A program made the position numbers and the translations under genes. A DNA stretch of 64,000 nucleotides from JADJOY01 sp016713535 [NCBI: Deltaproteobacteria bacterium]. GTDB lineage: Bacteria; JADJOY01. Location: the NCBI GenBank assembly GCA_016713535.1, contig JADJOY010000061.1, positions 1 to 64,000 on the forward strand, written 5' to 3'. Of the stretch, positions 35,604 to 43,987 are shown one piece after another (positions within the stretch are counted from its first letter, which is position 1; each line of letters begins with the position of its first letter). The notes beneath the pieces are model-generated. The model saw only the letters and a program-made list of their open reading frames with translations. It ran no database searches and was not told the DNA's origin.

Positions 35604-35616
35604 AAGGCCTACGGCT

Positions 35617-35638
35617 CGAGCACTAGATCTTGTGCTCG
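35617..35638. promoter_or_regulatory. Candidate operator upstream of imuA
   Basis: CGAGCAC and GTGCTCG form a perfect inverted repeat with an eight-base spacer, about 87 bases before the imuA ATG. imuA-imuB-dnaE2 operons are generally LexA-controlled, and a 7-8-7 dyad has a LexA-site-like shape, but the sequence matches no LexA box that I know. Assignment to LexA is inference. Confidence 0.4.
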
Positions 35639-35724
35639 CTTGCGCTCGGGATGGTCCTCACCCATGATGGACATGTGTTCACTATCGATCGGTCTCGGCC
35701 GATCCTCCTGGGACTTTTCCGGCC

Positions 35725-36557
35725 ATGGATCTCGCCGCGCTTCGTGCTCGATTGCCCCCTCGGCTGGCCGCCAGCCTGCAAACAGGGGCGGAGGTCGAGC
35801 GCGCCGAGCGTGAGCGCCATCGCGGCACGTCGTGGGGCCCGTGGCGGGCCACCGCCCTGGAGCCGCTCGACGCGCTTCTGGGGGGAGGGTTGCGACGTGC
35901 GGCGGTCACCGAGATCTGGGGAACCCCGAGCAGCGGACGGCTCGCGATCGGGTTCGCGGCCCTCGCCGCGGCGACCCGGGACGGTGAGAGCGTGGCATTG
36001 ATCGACCTCGGAGCGGGCCTCGACCCGGCGCTCGCCGCGCTCACGGGCGTGGTCCTCGAGCGGCTCTTGTGGGTCGCGCCCGAGACGGTGCGGGAGGCGC
36101 TGATCGCCGCCGAGATCGTGGCGAGCATCGGGCTCGGGCTGGTGGTGCTCGACCTCGGGCTCGCGAACGCGCGGGCGGCCAGCGAGCGCGGGCTCGAGGC
36201 TTCGTGGGCGCGGCTCGCCCAGGCGGCCGCGGCGCACGGCTCGGCGCTGCTGGTGCTGAGCCCCGTGCGCGCGAGCGGCTCGGGAGCGCGCGCGGTGGTC
36301 CGGGCCGCCCGGGCGCGGGTGGAATGGCTGGCGAGCGGCGTGCCCGAGCGGCTGCTCGCCGGGATCGTGGCCGAGCTGGTGCTGGAGAAGCAGCGTGGCG
36401 CGTTTCCCGGCGCCGTCACGCGGCTCGCGTGCTGGCTGCCCGAGGTGATCGGCAGGACGCGCGCACCGAGCGGCTCGTGGGCGCGGTGGAAGCGAGCACG
36501 AGCCCGCAGCGGTTGCACGTGGTGCACGCGGTTTCCGCGGCGAGGAGAGCGACATGA
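35725..36557 (+). CDS. imuA: ImuA, RecA-like mutasome protein, one frameshift
   Basis: ImuA is a SulA/RecA-related accessory protein of the ImuA-ImuB-DnaE2 translesion mutasome. The sequence opens MDLAALRARLPPRL and has LDALLGGGLRRAAVTEIWGTPSSGR, the RecA-like segment, then GLVVLDLGLANAR. The uncorrected frame runs on to 36690; a single-base shift near 36467 restores RTRAPERLVGAVEAS and ends at TGA 36555-36557, overlapping the next ATG (ATGA). About 277 aa, normal for the family. Confidence 0.78.
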
Positions 36558-37066
36558 ACGGCATCACGGAGCGTCGTCTCGAAGAGATCCCCCTCGCCGA
36601 GGACGTCGCGGTGAGCTGGTGGCAATGCAAGCCGGTCGAGGTCATGGCGCGCACCGCGCTCATGGGGTCGATCACGCTCGACGTGCGTGAGCGGCGCCCG
36701 TGGCTCGAGTCTCGGCGGCTCGCGGGGCACGCCGTGACGGCCCTTCGCCAGCTCGCCACGGTCACGGGAGTCTCCGTGTACGCGTATTGCGTGATGCCGG
36801 ACCACGTGCACCTGGTGATCGGCCGCTCCGCGCGCTGCGATCTGCGCACGTTCGCGCTGCGCTTCAAGCGTCAGGTGCAACGCGCCGCGTGGGACGCGGG
36901 GCTTCGCGAGCGGCTGTGGCAGGCGAGCTTTCGCGGTCACGTCGTGCGCCACCCGGAGCAGCTCCGCTTCGTCATGGGAGAGGTGCTCGAGAACCCGGTG
37001 CGCCGCGGGCTGGCGCGGTACTGGAAGGAGTATCCGTACGCCGGCTCGCTCACGCTCGATCCGTGA
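36554..37066 (+). CDS. REP-associated tyrosine transposase (RAYT1), catalytic Tyr absent
   Basis: This is a 170-aa IS200-related single-strand transposase-like protein (Y1_Tnp / RAYT). The metal-binding HUH motif is intact in MPDHVHLVI (His84, His86). The expected catalytic tyrosine just before NPVR is Glu143 here (VMGEVLENPVRRG), so it should not cut DNA by the normal mechanism. The ATG overlaps the imuA stop and follows GAGGAG, so it is co-translated with imuA. A 166-bp-family REP hairpin lies 48 bases after its end. It is either a dead copy or a domesticated DNA-binding protein. Confidence 0.85.
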   Translation: MNGITERRLEEIPLAEDVAVSWWQCKPVEVMARTALMGSITLDVRERRPWLESRRLAGHAVTALRQLATVTGVSVYAYCVMPDHVHLVIGRSARCDLRTFALRFKRQVQRAAWDAGLRERLWQASFRGHVVRHPEQLRFVMGEVLENPVRRGLARYWKEYPYAGSLTLDP

Positions 37067-37084
37067 GGGCCGTTGATGTCCGGA

Positions 37085-37205
37085 TCGTCGGCGGACCGCC
37101 GGCGCCATCCCTCGGAGGGGCACGCGTCGCGTGCCCGGCGATACGGCGGCGACGCGCGCATCGTCGGGCACGTCGAGCACGTCGATCCCAGCTCGATCCC
37201 GGGCG
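37085..37205. repeat. Partial 166-bp-family REP unit next to RAYT1
   Basis: GGAG (37114-37117) is followed by GGGCACGCG / CGCGTGCCC with a one-base loop, then ggcgatacg and a degenerate remainder of the unit with cagctcgatcc. This is the same stem as in the 3.7-5.3 kb array, making RAYT1 the best candidate ancestor-partner of that family. It separates RAYT1 from imuB. Confidence 0.8.
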
Positions 37206-37268
37206 CCCGACGGGGTGGGCGCACTGAAGCCGGGGGCTCGATCGACGCACGGGAGGGGGAGTGAACCC

Positions 37269-38996
37269 ATGGCCGAACGCAGGATCGTGTGCTTGTGGGT
37301 GCCGGATTTTCCACTCGCCGCCCGGCTGCGCGGCGAGCCCGAGCTGGCCGACGAGATCGTGGTGGTGGTCGAGGGACAGGGCGCGGGAGCCTGGGTGGTG
37401 GCCCGTACCGAGCGCGCGCGTCGCGCCGGCGTCGAGGTCGGCATGACCCTCGCCCAGGCGCGGGTGCTGGCGGCGGGGTTGGTGGCTCGTGGGCGTGATC
37501 CGGCGAGCGAGCGTGGAGCGCGAGAAGCGCTCGGGGACGCCGCCGAGTCGCTCACGCCACGGGTCGAGGACGCGGGTGAAGGGGTCGTGTACCTGGACGC
37601 CGACGGGCTCGATCGCCGGTACCCGTCGGAGAGCGCGCTCGCGGAGGCGGCGCGTTGCGCGGCGCGGGTCGTGGGCTTGCCGGTGCGGGTCGGAGTGGCG
37701 TCGAGCAAGCGCGTGGCCTACGTGGCGGCGCGGGTCGCCGACGACCTCCGCATCGTGGCCGAGGGTGAGGAGGAGGCCTTCCTGGCGCCCCTCGACGTGG
37801 GGTTGCTCGAGCCCGAGCGGGGAGTGGCGGAGGCCCTGTCCTCGTGGGGCGTGAGCACCCTCGGCGTGCTCGCGCATCTCGATCCCGGTGAGGTCGCGAG
37901 CCGTCTCGGTCGCGCCGGACGCGACCTGTGCGCCGCGGCCCGTGGGGTGGATCCGCGCGCGCTGGTGCCGCGTGCGCGGCCGCTGATCTTCCACGAGGGG
38001 ATGGAGCTCGAGTGGCCGCTGGTGTCGCTCGAGCCGTTCCAGTTCATCGCCCGGGCCGCCCTCGACAGGCTCACCGAGCGCCTCGCCGGGCGTGGGCTCG
38101 CGGTGGTGCGGCTCACGCTCCACCTCACCCTCGATCCCGCCGGTCACGACGTGCGAACGCTCGAGCTGCCCGCGCCCACGCGCGAGGCCAAGACGTTGCT
38201 CGAGCTGGTGCGGTTGTCGCTCGAGGAGCGGCCGCCGGGAGCGCCGGTGGCGGGGTTTGCGTTCGTGGCCGACCCGGGGGCGCCGCGCGCCGCCCAGTCG
38301 ACGCTCTTCGGCCCCGCGGAGCCGTCACCGGAGAAGCTCGCCACCGCGGTAGCGCGGCTCGGCGCACGGGTGGGAACGGAGCGGGTCGGTACGCCGCGCA
38401 CCGTGGATGGCCATCGGCCCGAGCGTTTCGCGCGGGCGCCCTACGTGATCACCGCCGCCGAGGAGCCCACGCCACGTCGGCGGGGGCGGCGCAAGAGCGG
38501 CGCACGAACGAACGTCCCCGAGCCAGCGCGGGGGACCGGGCGCGCTGGCGTCGGCGGCCTCGGCGGCCTCGCCGGCGTGACGCCCGCGCGCCACCACGGC
38601 CTGCTCGCGGTGCGGGTGTTGCGTCCGCCTGTGGCACTGGAGGTGGTCATCGAGACGGGCGCCGCTCACGCCGATCGGATCGGGGAGGGCGAGCTCGAGC
38701 TAGGCGCGGTCGAGCAGGGCGCGTTCGCACTCGAGCTGCACCGCTTGCGGCTGGTCTCGGTCCAGTCCGAGCCGCGCGCGAGCGCGACGCGGCGGGGTGA
38801 GGCCCGCGGGCCGGTGATCCACGTCCAGGGCTCGGTGCGGGTCGCGTCTGGTCCGTGGGCGCTCGAGGAGGGCTGGTGGGCCGAGACACCGGCGGCGCGC
38901 GATTACTGGGACGTCGAGCTGATGGACGGCGGGCTCTACCGGATCTATCGCGACCGCGTGAGCGGTGGCTGGTTCGCCGACGGGCTCTACGACTGA
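37269..38996 (+). CDS. imuB: ImuB, inactive Y-family polymerase-like mutasome hub
   Basis: ImuB is a Y-family polymerase relative without catalytic activity that bridges DnaE2 and the beta clamp. The product is 575 aa from ATG 37269, behind a GGAGGGGGA-like site. The fold is recognisable (RIVCLWVPDFPLAARLR, then YLDADGLDRRY at about 108, then VGLPVRVGVASSK), but the metal-binding acids of active enzymes are not in place, as is usual for ImuB. The clamp-binding motif QSTLF is at 343-347. A long basic, low-complexity segment (about 395-440) precedes the C-terminal domain ending in FADGLYD. Confidence 0.88.
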   Translation: MAERRIVCLWVPDFPLAARLRGEPELADEIVVVVEGQGAGAWVVARTERARRAGVEVGMTLAQARVLAAGLVARGRDPASERGAREALGDAAESLTPRVEDAGEGVVYLDADGLDRRYPSESALAEAARCAARVVGLPVRVGVASSKRVAYVAARVADDLRIVAEGEEEAFLAPLDVGLLEPERGVAEALSSWGVSTLGVLAHLDPGEVASRLGRAGRDLCAAARGVDPRALVPRARPLIFHEGMELEWPLVSLEPFQFIARAALDRLTERLAGRGLAVVRLTLHLTLDPAGHDVRTLELPAPTREAKTLLELVRLSLEERPPGAPVAGFAFVADPGAPRAAQSTLFGPAEPSPEKLATAVARLGARVGTERVGTPRTVDGHRPERFARAPYVITAAEEPTPRRRGRRKSGARTNVPEPARGTGRAGVGGLGGLAGVTPARHHGLLAVRVLRPPVALEVVIETGAAHADRIGEGELELGAVEQGAFALELHRLRLVSVQSEPRASATRRGEARGPVIHVQGSVRVASGPWALEEGWWAETPAARDYWDVELMDGGLYRIYRDRVSGGWFADGLYD

Positions 38997-39004
38997 GCCG
39001 ATCC

Positions 39005-39215
39005 AGCGGGGGGACGAGCCCCCGCGCTACGGGGTGTAACGGTCAGCGGGGGACGAGCCCCCGCGCTACGGGGTGTAACGGTCAGCGGGGGACGAGCCCC
39101 CGCGCTACGGGGCGGGGGACAACGCGCCTCCAGCGCGGGCTGCGCGATGGATGGACGCGGCGGCCGGTCCGCGAGCGGTGGATGCGTAGCGCGGGGGCTC
39201 GTCCCCGCCAGTACC
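39005..39215. repeat. REP cluster on the left of RAYT2 (three tandem copies plus one inverted)
   Basis: Three direct copies of an inverted-orientation element (starts near 39005, 39045, 39084; period 39-40 bases) read on the other strand as GTAG plus the stem CGCGGGGGC / GCCCCCGCG. A further copy in forward orientation has GTAG at 39186-39189. Spacer sequence ggggtgtaacggtca is shared by the first two copies. The forward copy is 46 bases before RAYT2, and with the copy on its right this makes an inverted REP pair around the transposase gene. Confidence 0.9.
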
Positions 39216-39234
39216 AATCTCAGGGGAAATCGCC

Positions 39235-39711
39235 ATGGAGACGGGCACATGTCGGTATCGCCAGCGGATTCGCCTTCCGGCAGCGCTCTACGCGGTGCCT
39301 GGCGCAGTCTGCTCGATCACCGTCGCCACCAAGGATCGCCTCGCCGTGCTCGCGGATCCGGTGCTCGCCGAGAAGACGACCGAGCTGATCCGTGAGCATG
39401 CCCGACGACGCGCCGTCCCGGTTCATGCGTTCTGTGTGATGCCGGACCATGTCCATCTGGTGCTCGAGCCCGGACCTTCGTGCGACGTCATCCGCTTCGT
39501 CGGCGAGCTCAAGAACCTGTGCCAGCGACTGGCGTGGGAGCGGGGCTTCGGCGGACGGATCTGGCAGACGAGCTTCTGGGATCACTTCCTGCGTGCGGAC
39601 GAAGAACTGCGCGTGGTGGTCGCTTACGTCTTGAACAACCCGGTCCGGAAGGGGCTCGTGAGCGAGTGGCGAGAGCACCGGTACTCGGGGTCGTTGACGA
39701 TGGACATGTGA
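39235..39711 (+). CDS. REP-associated tyrosine transposase (RAYT2), intact motifs
   Basis: The product is 158 aa. It has both hallmarks of the family: the HUH motif in MPDHVHLVL (His72, His74) and the catalytic Tyr131 in VVAYVLNNPVRKG. It is flanked by inverted GTAG-type REPs (39186 and 39718), the classic REPtron arrangement, and the same REP also occurs inside dnaE2. RAYTs cut and join REP single strands; transposition of such elements is rarely observed directly. It sits between imuB and dnaE2 on the same strand, so it may be expressed with them under DNA damage. Confidence 0.9.
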   Translation: METGTCRYRQRIRLPAALYAVPGAVCSITVATKDRLAVLADPVLAEKTTELIREHARRRAVPVHAFCVMPDHVHLVLEPGPSCDVIRFVGELKNLCQRLAWERGFGGRIWQTSFWDHFLRADEELRVVVAYVLNNPVRKGLVSEWREHRYSGSLTMDM

Positions 39712-39717
39712 GGAAGG

Positions 39718-39742
39718 CGGGGGACGAGCCCCCGCGCTACGG
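39718..39742 (-). repeat. REP element between RAYT2 and dnaE2
   Basis: The stem GCGGGGG / CCCCCGC, followed by CTAC, is the reverse complement of the GTAG-type REP at 39186. It lies 45 bases before the dnaE2 start and closes the inverted REP pair around RAYT2. Confidence 0.88.
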
Positions 39743-39786
39743 AGCGGGCTCTCGCACGAGGCGAGCTCCGCGTACTGGCGGGTGAT

Positions 39787-42700
39787 GTGACGAGATCGGG
39801 TTCATCTCGCGGCTATCCGGAGCTGCACGCGGCGTCGGCGTTCTCGTTCCTCGACGGAGCGTCGTTGCCCGAGGACCTCGTGGCCCGCGCGGTCGAGCTC
39901 GAGCTGCCGGCGGTGGCGCTCGTCGACACCAACGGCGTGTACGGCGCGCCGCGCTTCTACAAGGCGGCGCGCGCCGCGGGGATCCAGCCGTTCGTGGGCG
40001 CCGAGGTGGCGCTCGAAGAAAGCGGACCCGTAGCGCGGGGGCTCGTCCCCCGCCAGCACGAACCGGGCGAAAGCGCCGCCGTGGGCGCCTCACGGCTCAC
40101 GCTGCTCGTCGCCAGCCGCGAGGGCTATCGCAGCTTGTGCCGTTTGCTCACCGAAGGCGCGCGCGGCCGCGCCAAGGGCGACGCGCGCGTCACGCTCGAC
40201 CAGCTCGAGGAGCACGCCGCCGGACTGGTGTGCCTGACCGGCGGAGACGAAGGACCGGTGGTCGGGGCGCTGGCGCGTCGGGACGACACCGGGGATCGGG
40301 CCGCGCGCGCGATGGTCGATCGCCTCGCCGCGATCTTCCCGAGGCGGCTCCATCTCGAGCTCCAGCGCCACCTGCGTCGCGACGAGAAGCACCTCGAGCC
40401 GGCGCTCGTGGCACTCGCCGAGCGCCATCGGCTGCCGCTCGTCGCGACCAACGGCGTGCGCCACGCCCGCGCCGAGGGAAAGAGCCTCTTCGACGTGCTC
40501 ACCTGCATCCGTCACGGCGTGCCGCTCGACGAGGCGGGAAGCCGGCTGGTGGTGAACCGCGAGCGCCACCTGAAAGGAGCGCGCGAGATGAGCGAGCTGT
40601 TCGCGGACCTGCCGCGCGCGCTCGACGGGGCCTGCGAGCTGGCGCGCGCCCTCGACTTCACCCTCGCCGATCTCGGCTATCGCTTCCCCGCGTACCCGTT
40701 GCCCGACGGCGAGACGCCGATGTCGTACCTCCGCCACATCACCTGGAACGGCGCGCGGGCGCGCTTCCGCCCGCTCACCGCGCGCGCGCAGCGCCAGATC
40801 GAGCACGAGCTCGCCGTGATCGCGAAGCTCGATCTCGCCGGCTACTTCCTGATCGTGTGGGAGATCATCCAGTTCTGCAGGGAGCAGGGGATCCTGGTGC
40901 AGGGGCGCGGCTCGGCCGCCAACAGCGCGGTCTGCTACGCGCTCTCGATCACCGCCATCGACCCGGTGCGGATGGGGCTCTTGTTCGAGCGCTTCCTCTC
41001 GGAGGAGCGCGGTGAGTGGCCGGACATCGACCTCGACCTGCCCTCCGGGGCGCAGCGCGAGCGGGTGATCCAGCACGTCTACGAGCGCTACGGTCCACAC
41101 GGCGCGGCCATGACCGCGACCGTGATCTCGTACCGCGATCGCTCGGCGGCGCGCGAGGTCGCCAAGGCGCTCGGCTTCTCGGCGCAGCAGTGCGACAAGC
41201 TCTCGCGCCGACTCGGCTCGGCCTACTTCGGCGAGATCAAGGACGCCGTCGACCTCGCCACCGAGCTCGCCGCGGTCGGCCTCGACCCTGGCGAGGTACG
41301 CGCGCGCCACTTCATGCGGCTGTGGCTCGAGATCCAGGACCTGCCACGCCACCTCGGCCAGCACACCGGCGGCATGGTGGTCGCCGCCGGGCGCCTCGAC
41401 GAGGTGGTGCCGCTCGAGCCCGCGTCGATGCCGGGGCGGGTGGTGGTGCAGTGGGACAAGGAGGATTGCGCCGACCTCGGCATCATCAAGGTCGACCTGC
41501 TCGGGCTCGGCATGATGGCGGCGCTCGAGGAGGCGGTGCCGATGATCGAGCGCCACGAGAAGGTGTGCGTGGACCTCGCGCACCTGCCCGCCGGCGACCC
41601 CGCCACCTACGAGATGTTGCGGCGCGCCGACACCGTCGGTGTCTTCCAGGTGGAGAGCCGCGCCCAGATGGCGTCGCTGCCCCGCAACGCGCCGCGCAAC
41701 TTCTACGACCTGGTGGTGCAGGTCGCGATCATCCGCCCGGGGCCGATCGTGGGCGGCATGGTCCACCCGTACTTCGAGCGGCGCCAGGGGCGTGAGCCGG
41801 TGACGTATCCCCATCCATGCCTGGAGCCGATCCTGTCGCGCACGCTCGGCGTGCCGATCTTCCAGGAGCAGGTGCTGCGCATGGCCATGGAAGCCGCCGG
41901 CTTCACCGGCGGCGAGGCCGAGGAGCTGCGCCGCGCGATGGGCTTCAAGCGCTCGGAGCAGCGCATGGCGGCGATCGAGGCGCGGCTGCGGGAGGGAATG
42001 AGCGAGCGAGGCATCGAAGGCGCGGCGCAGGATGGCATCCTGCGCTCGATCACCGCGTTCGCGATGTACGGCTTTCCCGAGTCGCACGCGGCGAGCTTCG
42101 CGCTCCTCGCCTACGCGAGCGCGTACCTCAAGGTCCACCACGCCGCGGCGTTCTACGCGTCGCTGCTCAACGCCTGGCCGATGGGCTTTTACCACCCGGC
42201 CACGCTCGTGAAGGACGCCGAGCGCCGCGGGGTGCGGATGCTGCCGATCGACGTGGCGAGCTCGCGCTGGCGCTGCGCGTGGGAAGAGGGCGGGGTGCGG
42301 CTCGGCCTGCGTTTCGTGAAGGGCCTGAAGGAGAAGGCCGGCGCGGCGATCGAGGCGGCGCGGCGCGCGGGGCCGTTCCGGGACAGCGCGGAGCTGGCGC
42401 GGCGCACGGGGCTCGGCGCGAGCGAGCTCGAGGCGCTCGCGCGAGCGGGCGCGCTCGGGTGCTTCGGGCTCACGCGGCGCGCGGCGCTCTGGCAGGTGGC
42501 GAAGGTCGGCCGGCGCGGCGGGCCGCTTCTCGCCGAGCTGCCGGTCGAGGGCGCGTCACCGCTGCCCGAGATGTCGCCGGTCGAGGAGACGATCGCCGAC
42601 CTCGCGAGCCAGGGGCTCACCACCGGCCCGCACTTCGTCGCTCACCTCAGGCCGGCGCTCGACGCGCGGGGTGTGTTGCCGGCGGCGGAGGCGCTCGCGC

Positions 42701-42984
42701 GCCGTCACGGCGAGCGCGTGCGGGTGGCGGGAGGCGTGATCGTCCGGCAACGGCCCGGCACCGCGAAGGGGTTCGTGTTCCTCACCCTCGAGGACGAGAC
42801 CGGCATGATCCAGGCGATCGTGCGGCCCAAGCTCTTCCAGGAGCAGCGCCTCGACATCCTCGGCTCGACGGCGCTGATCGTCGAGGGCGTGGTGCAGCAG
42901 CAGGACGGTACCTGCTCGGTGAAGGCCGATCGCTTCGAGCGCCTGCTCACCATCGACACGGTGCCGAGCCACGACTTCCATTGA
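39787..42984 (+). CDS. dnaE2: Error-prone DNA polymerase III alpha subunit DnaE2 (ImuC)
   Basis: This is the catalytic polymerase of the translesion mutasome. The product is 1065 aa from GTG 39787, the normal DnaE2 length. In order: a PHP domain (YPELHAASAFSFLDGAS), the C-family polymerase core (LVQGRGSAANSAVCYAL; catalytic-type Asp413 and Asp415 in PDIDLD), helix-hairpin-helix segments and a C-terminal OB fold (RVAGGVIVRQRP, GFVFLTLEDETG). It lacks the long C-terminal tail of DnaE1. Odd feature: residues about 81-92 (SGPVARGLVPRQ) are encoded by a REP element at 40030-40053, an insertion into the PHP domain that keeps the frame. Confidence 0.92.
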   Translation: MTRSGSSRGYPELHAASAFSFLDGASLPEDLVARAVELELPAVALVDTNGVYGAPRFYKAARAAGIQPFVGAEVALEESGPVARGLVPRQHEPGESAAVGASRLTLLVASREGYRSLCRLLTEGARGRAKGDARVTLDQLEEHAAGLVCLTGGDEGPVVGALARRDDTGDRAARAMVDRLAAIFPRRLHLELQRHLRRDEKHLEPALVALAERHRLPLVATNGVRHARAEGKSLFDVLTCIRHGVPLDEAGSRLVVNRERHLKGAREMSELFADLPRALDGACELARALDFTLADLGYRFPAYPLPDGETPMSYLRHITWNGARARFRPLTARAQRQIEHELAVIAKLDLAGYFLIVWEIIQFCREQGILVQGRGSAANSAVCYALSITAIDPVRMGLLFERFLSEERGEWPDIDLDLPSGAQRERVIQHVYERYGPHGAAMTATVISYRDRSAAREVAKALGFSAQQCDKLSRRLGSAYFGEIKDAVDLATELAAVGLDPGEVRARHFMRLWLEIQDLPRHLGQHTGGMVVAAGRLDEVVPLEPASMPGRVVVQWDKEDCADLGIIKVDLLGLGMMAALEEAVPMIERHEKVCVDLAHLPAGDPATYEMLRRADTVGVFQVESRAQMASLPRNAPRNFYDLVVQVAIIRPGPIVGGMVHPYFERRQGREPVTYPHPCLEPILSRTLGVPIFQEQVLRMAMEAAGFTGGEAEELRRAMGFKRSEQRMAAIEARLREGMSERGIEGAAQDGILRSITAFAMYGFPESHAASFALLAYASAYLKVHHAAAFYASLLNAWPMGFYHPATLVKDAERRGVRMLPIDVASSRWRCAWEEGGVRLGLRFVKGLKEKAGAAIEAARRAGPFRDSAELARRTGLGASELEALARAGALGCFGLTRRAALWQVAKVGRRGGPLLAELPVEGASPLPEMSPVEETIADLASQGLTTGPHFVAHLRPALDARGVLPAAEALARRHGERVRVAGGVIVRQRPGTAKGFVFLTLEDETGMIQAIVRPKLFQEQRLDILGSTALIVEGVVQQQDGTCSVKADRFERLLTIDTVPSHDFH
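40030..40060 (+). repeat. GTAG-type REP inside the dnaE2 coding sequence
   Basis: GTAG at 40030-40033 is followed by the same stem as at 39186 (CGCGGGGGC then CCCCCGC), and the match runs on into gccag-ac on the right. The element is read through in frame as part of DnaE2. Its position 240 bases into the gene, just downstream of RAYT2, fits a local REP insertion. Confidence 0.88.
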
Positions 42985-42991
42985 CCGGGAC

Positions 42992-43015
42992 GGCCCGCCG
43001 GGAGGCGGGCCCTCC
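42992..43015 (-). repeat. Single REP-like hairpin after dnaE2
   Basis: GGCCCGCC / GGCGGGCC with a four-base loop (ggga), followed by CTCC, is the reverse complement of the GGAG hairpin at 23816-23839. It directly precedes the 69-bp array and may also act as a transcription end for the dnaE2 operon. Confidence 0.7.
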
Positions 43016-43081
43016 GAACGGTGATGGATCGTGCAGGACGGCACGGCGCTTTCGCGCCTGGTCCCTCGCCGCCGCCGCCGG

Positions 43082-43950
43082 CGTCGCGGTCGCGAAGGAT
43101 CGCGACCCTCGAGCGTCTCGTCTGGAGGGCTGCGGTCCCTCGCAGCCGCGCCCGGCGGTCGCGAAGGATCGCGACCCTCGAGCGTCTCGTCTGGAGGGCT
43201 GCGGTCCCTCGCAGCCGCGCCCGGCGGTCGCGAAGGATCGCGACCCTCAGCGTCCCTGGGGCTGGGCGCGCCCCGGCGGTCGCGAAGGATCGCGACCCTC
43301 CAGCGTCTCGTCTGGAGGGCTGCGGTCCCTCGCAGCCGCGCCCGGCGGTCGCGAAGGATCGCGACCCTCCAGCGTCTCGTCTGGAGGGCTGCGGTCCCTC
43401 GCAGCCGCGCCCGGCGGTCGCGAAGGATCGCGACCCCAGCGTCTCGCCTGGAGGGGCTGCGGTCCCTCGCAGCCGCGCCCGGCGGTCGCGAGATCGCGAC
43501 CCTCAGCGCCGGCTCGGTCTCGCAGCCGCGCCGGCGGTCGCGAGGGATCGCGACCCCTCCAGCGTCTCGTCTGGAGGGTGCGGTCGCAGCCGCGCCGGCG
43601 GTCGCGAAGGATCGCGACCCCAGCGGCCTCGTCTGGAGGCTGCGTCCTCGCAGCCCGGCCGGCGGTCGCGAAGGATCGCGACCCTCGAGCGTCTCCGCCT
43701 GAGGGCTGCGGTCCCTCCGGCCGCGCGCGGGCGCGGGCCCCCCCGCGGCGCCGGGGGGCGCGGCCCGCAGCCGCGCCCGGCGGTCGCGAAGGATCGCGAC
43801 CCTCCCAGGCGTCTCGTCTGGAGGCTGCGGTCCCTCGCAGCCGCGCCCGGCCGGCGAGGGATCGCGACCCTCGAGCGTCTCGTCTGGAGGGCTGCGGTCC
43901 CTCGCAGCCGCGCCCGGCGGTCGCGAAGGATCGCGACCCTCCAACGGGCG
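43082..43950. repeat. 69-bp tandem array of REP-like hairpins (about 12 units, several deleted)
   Basis: Landmarks at 43087, 43156 and 43225 are 69 bases apart; units between 43430 and 43870 carry small deletions. Each unit has GGTCGCG / CGCGACC (loop aaggat), then CTCGAG or CTCCAG ... CTGGAGG, then GGCTGCG / CGCAGCC (loop gtccct). This is the mirror image (reverse complement) of the 72-bp unit at 31-32 kb: one hairpin is identical, the other differs by a compensated base pair (C-G replaced by T-A). It lies between the convergent dnaE2 and corA genes. No real gene is seen in the open frames. Confidence 0.9.
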
Positions 43951-43987
43951 ATCGAGGTGCCGTCTCGCGGATCCTGTCGGGGCGGGA

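Noticed and set aside
36554-36690. imuA continuing past 36557 into the RAYT1 gene
   Set aside because: After a one-base correction near 36467 the family C-terminus is restored and ends at the RAYT1 ATG; the uncorrected tail is an Arg/His-rich out-of-frame translation.
39005-39110. Short CRISPR-like array (39-40-base period)
   Set aside because: The 'spacers' are identical and the repeats are GTAG-type REP hairpins next to a RAYT gene.
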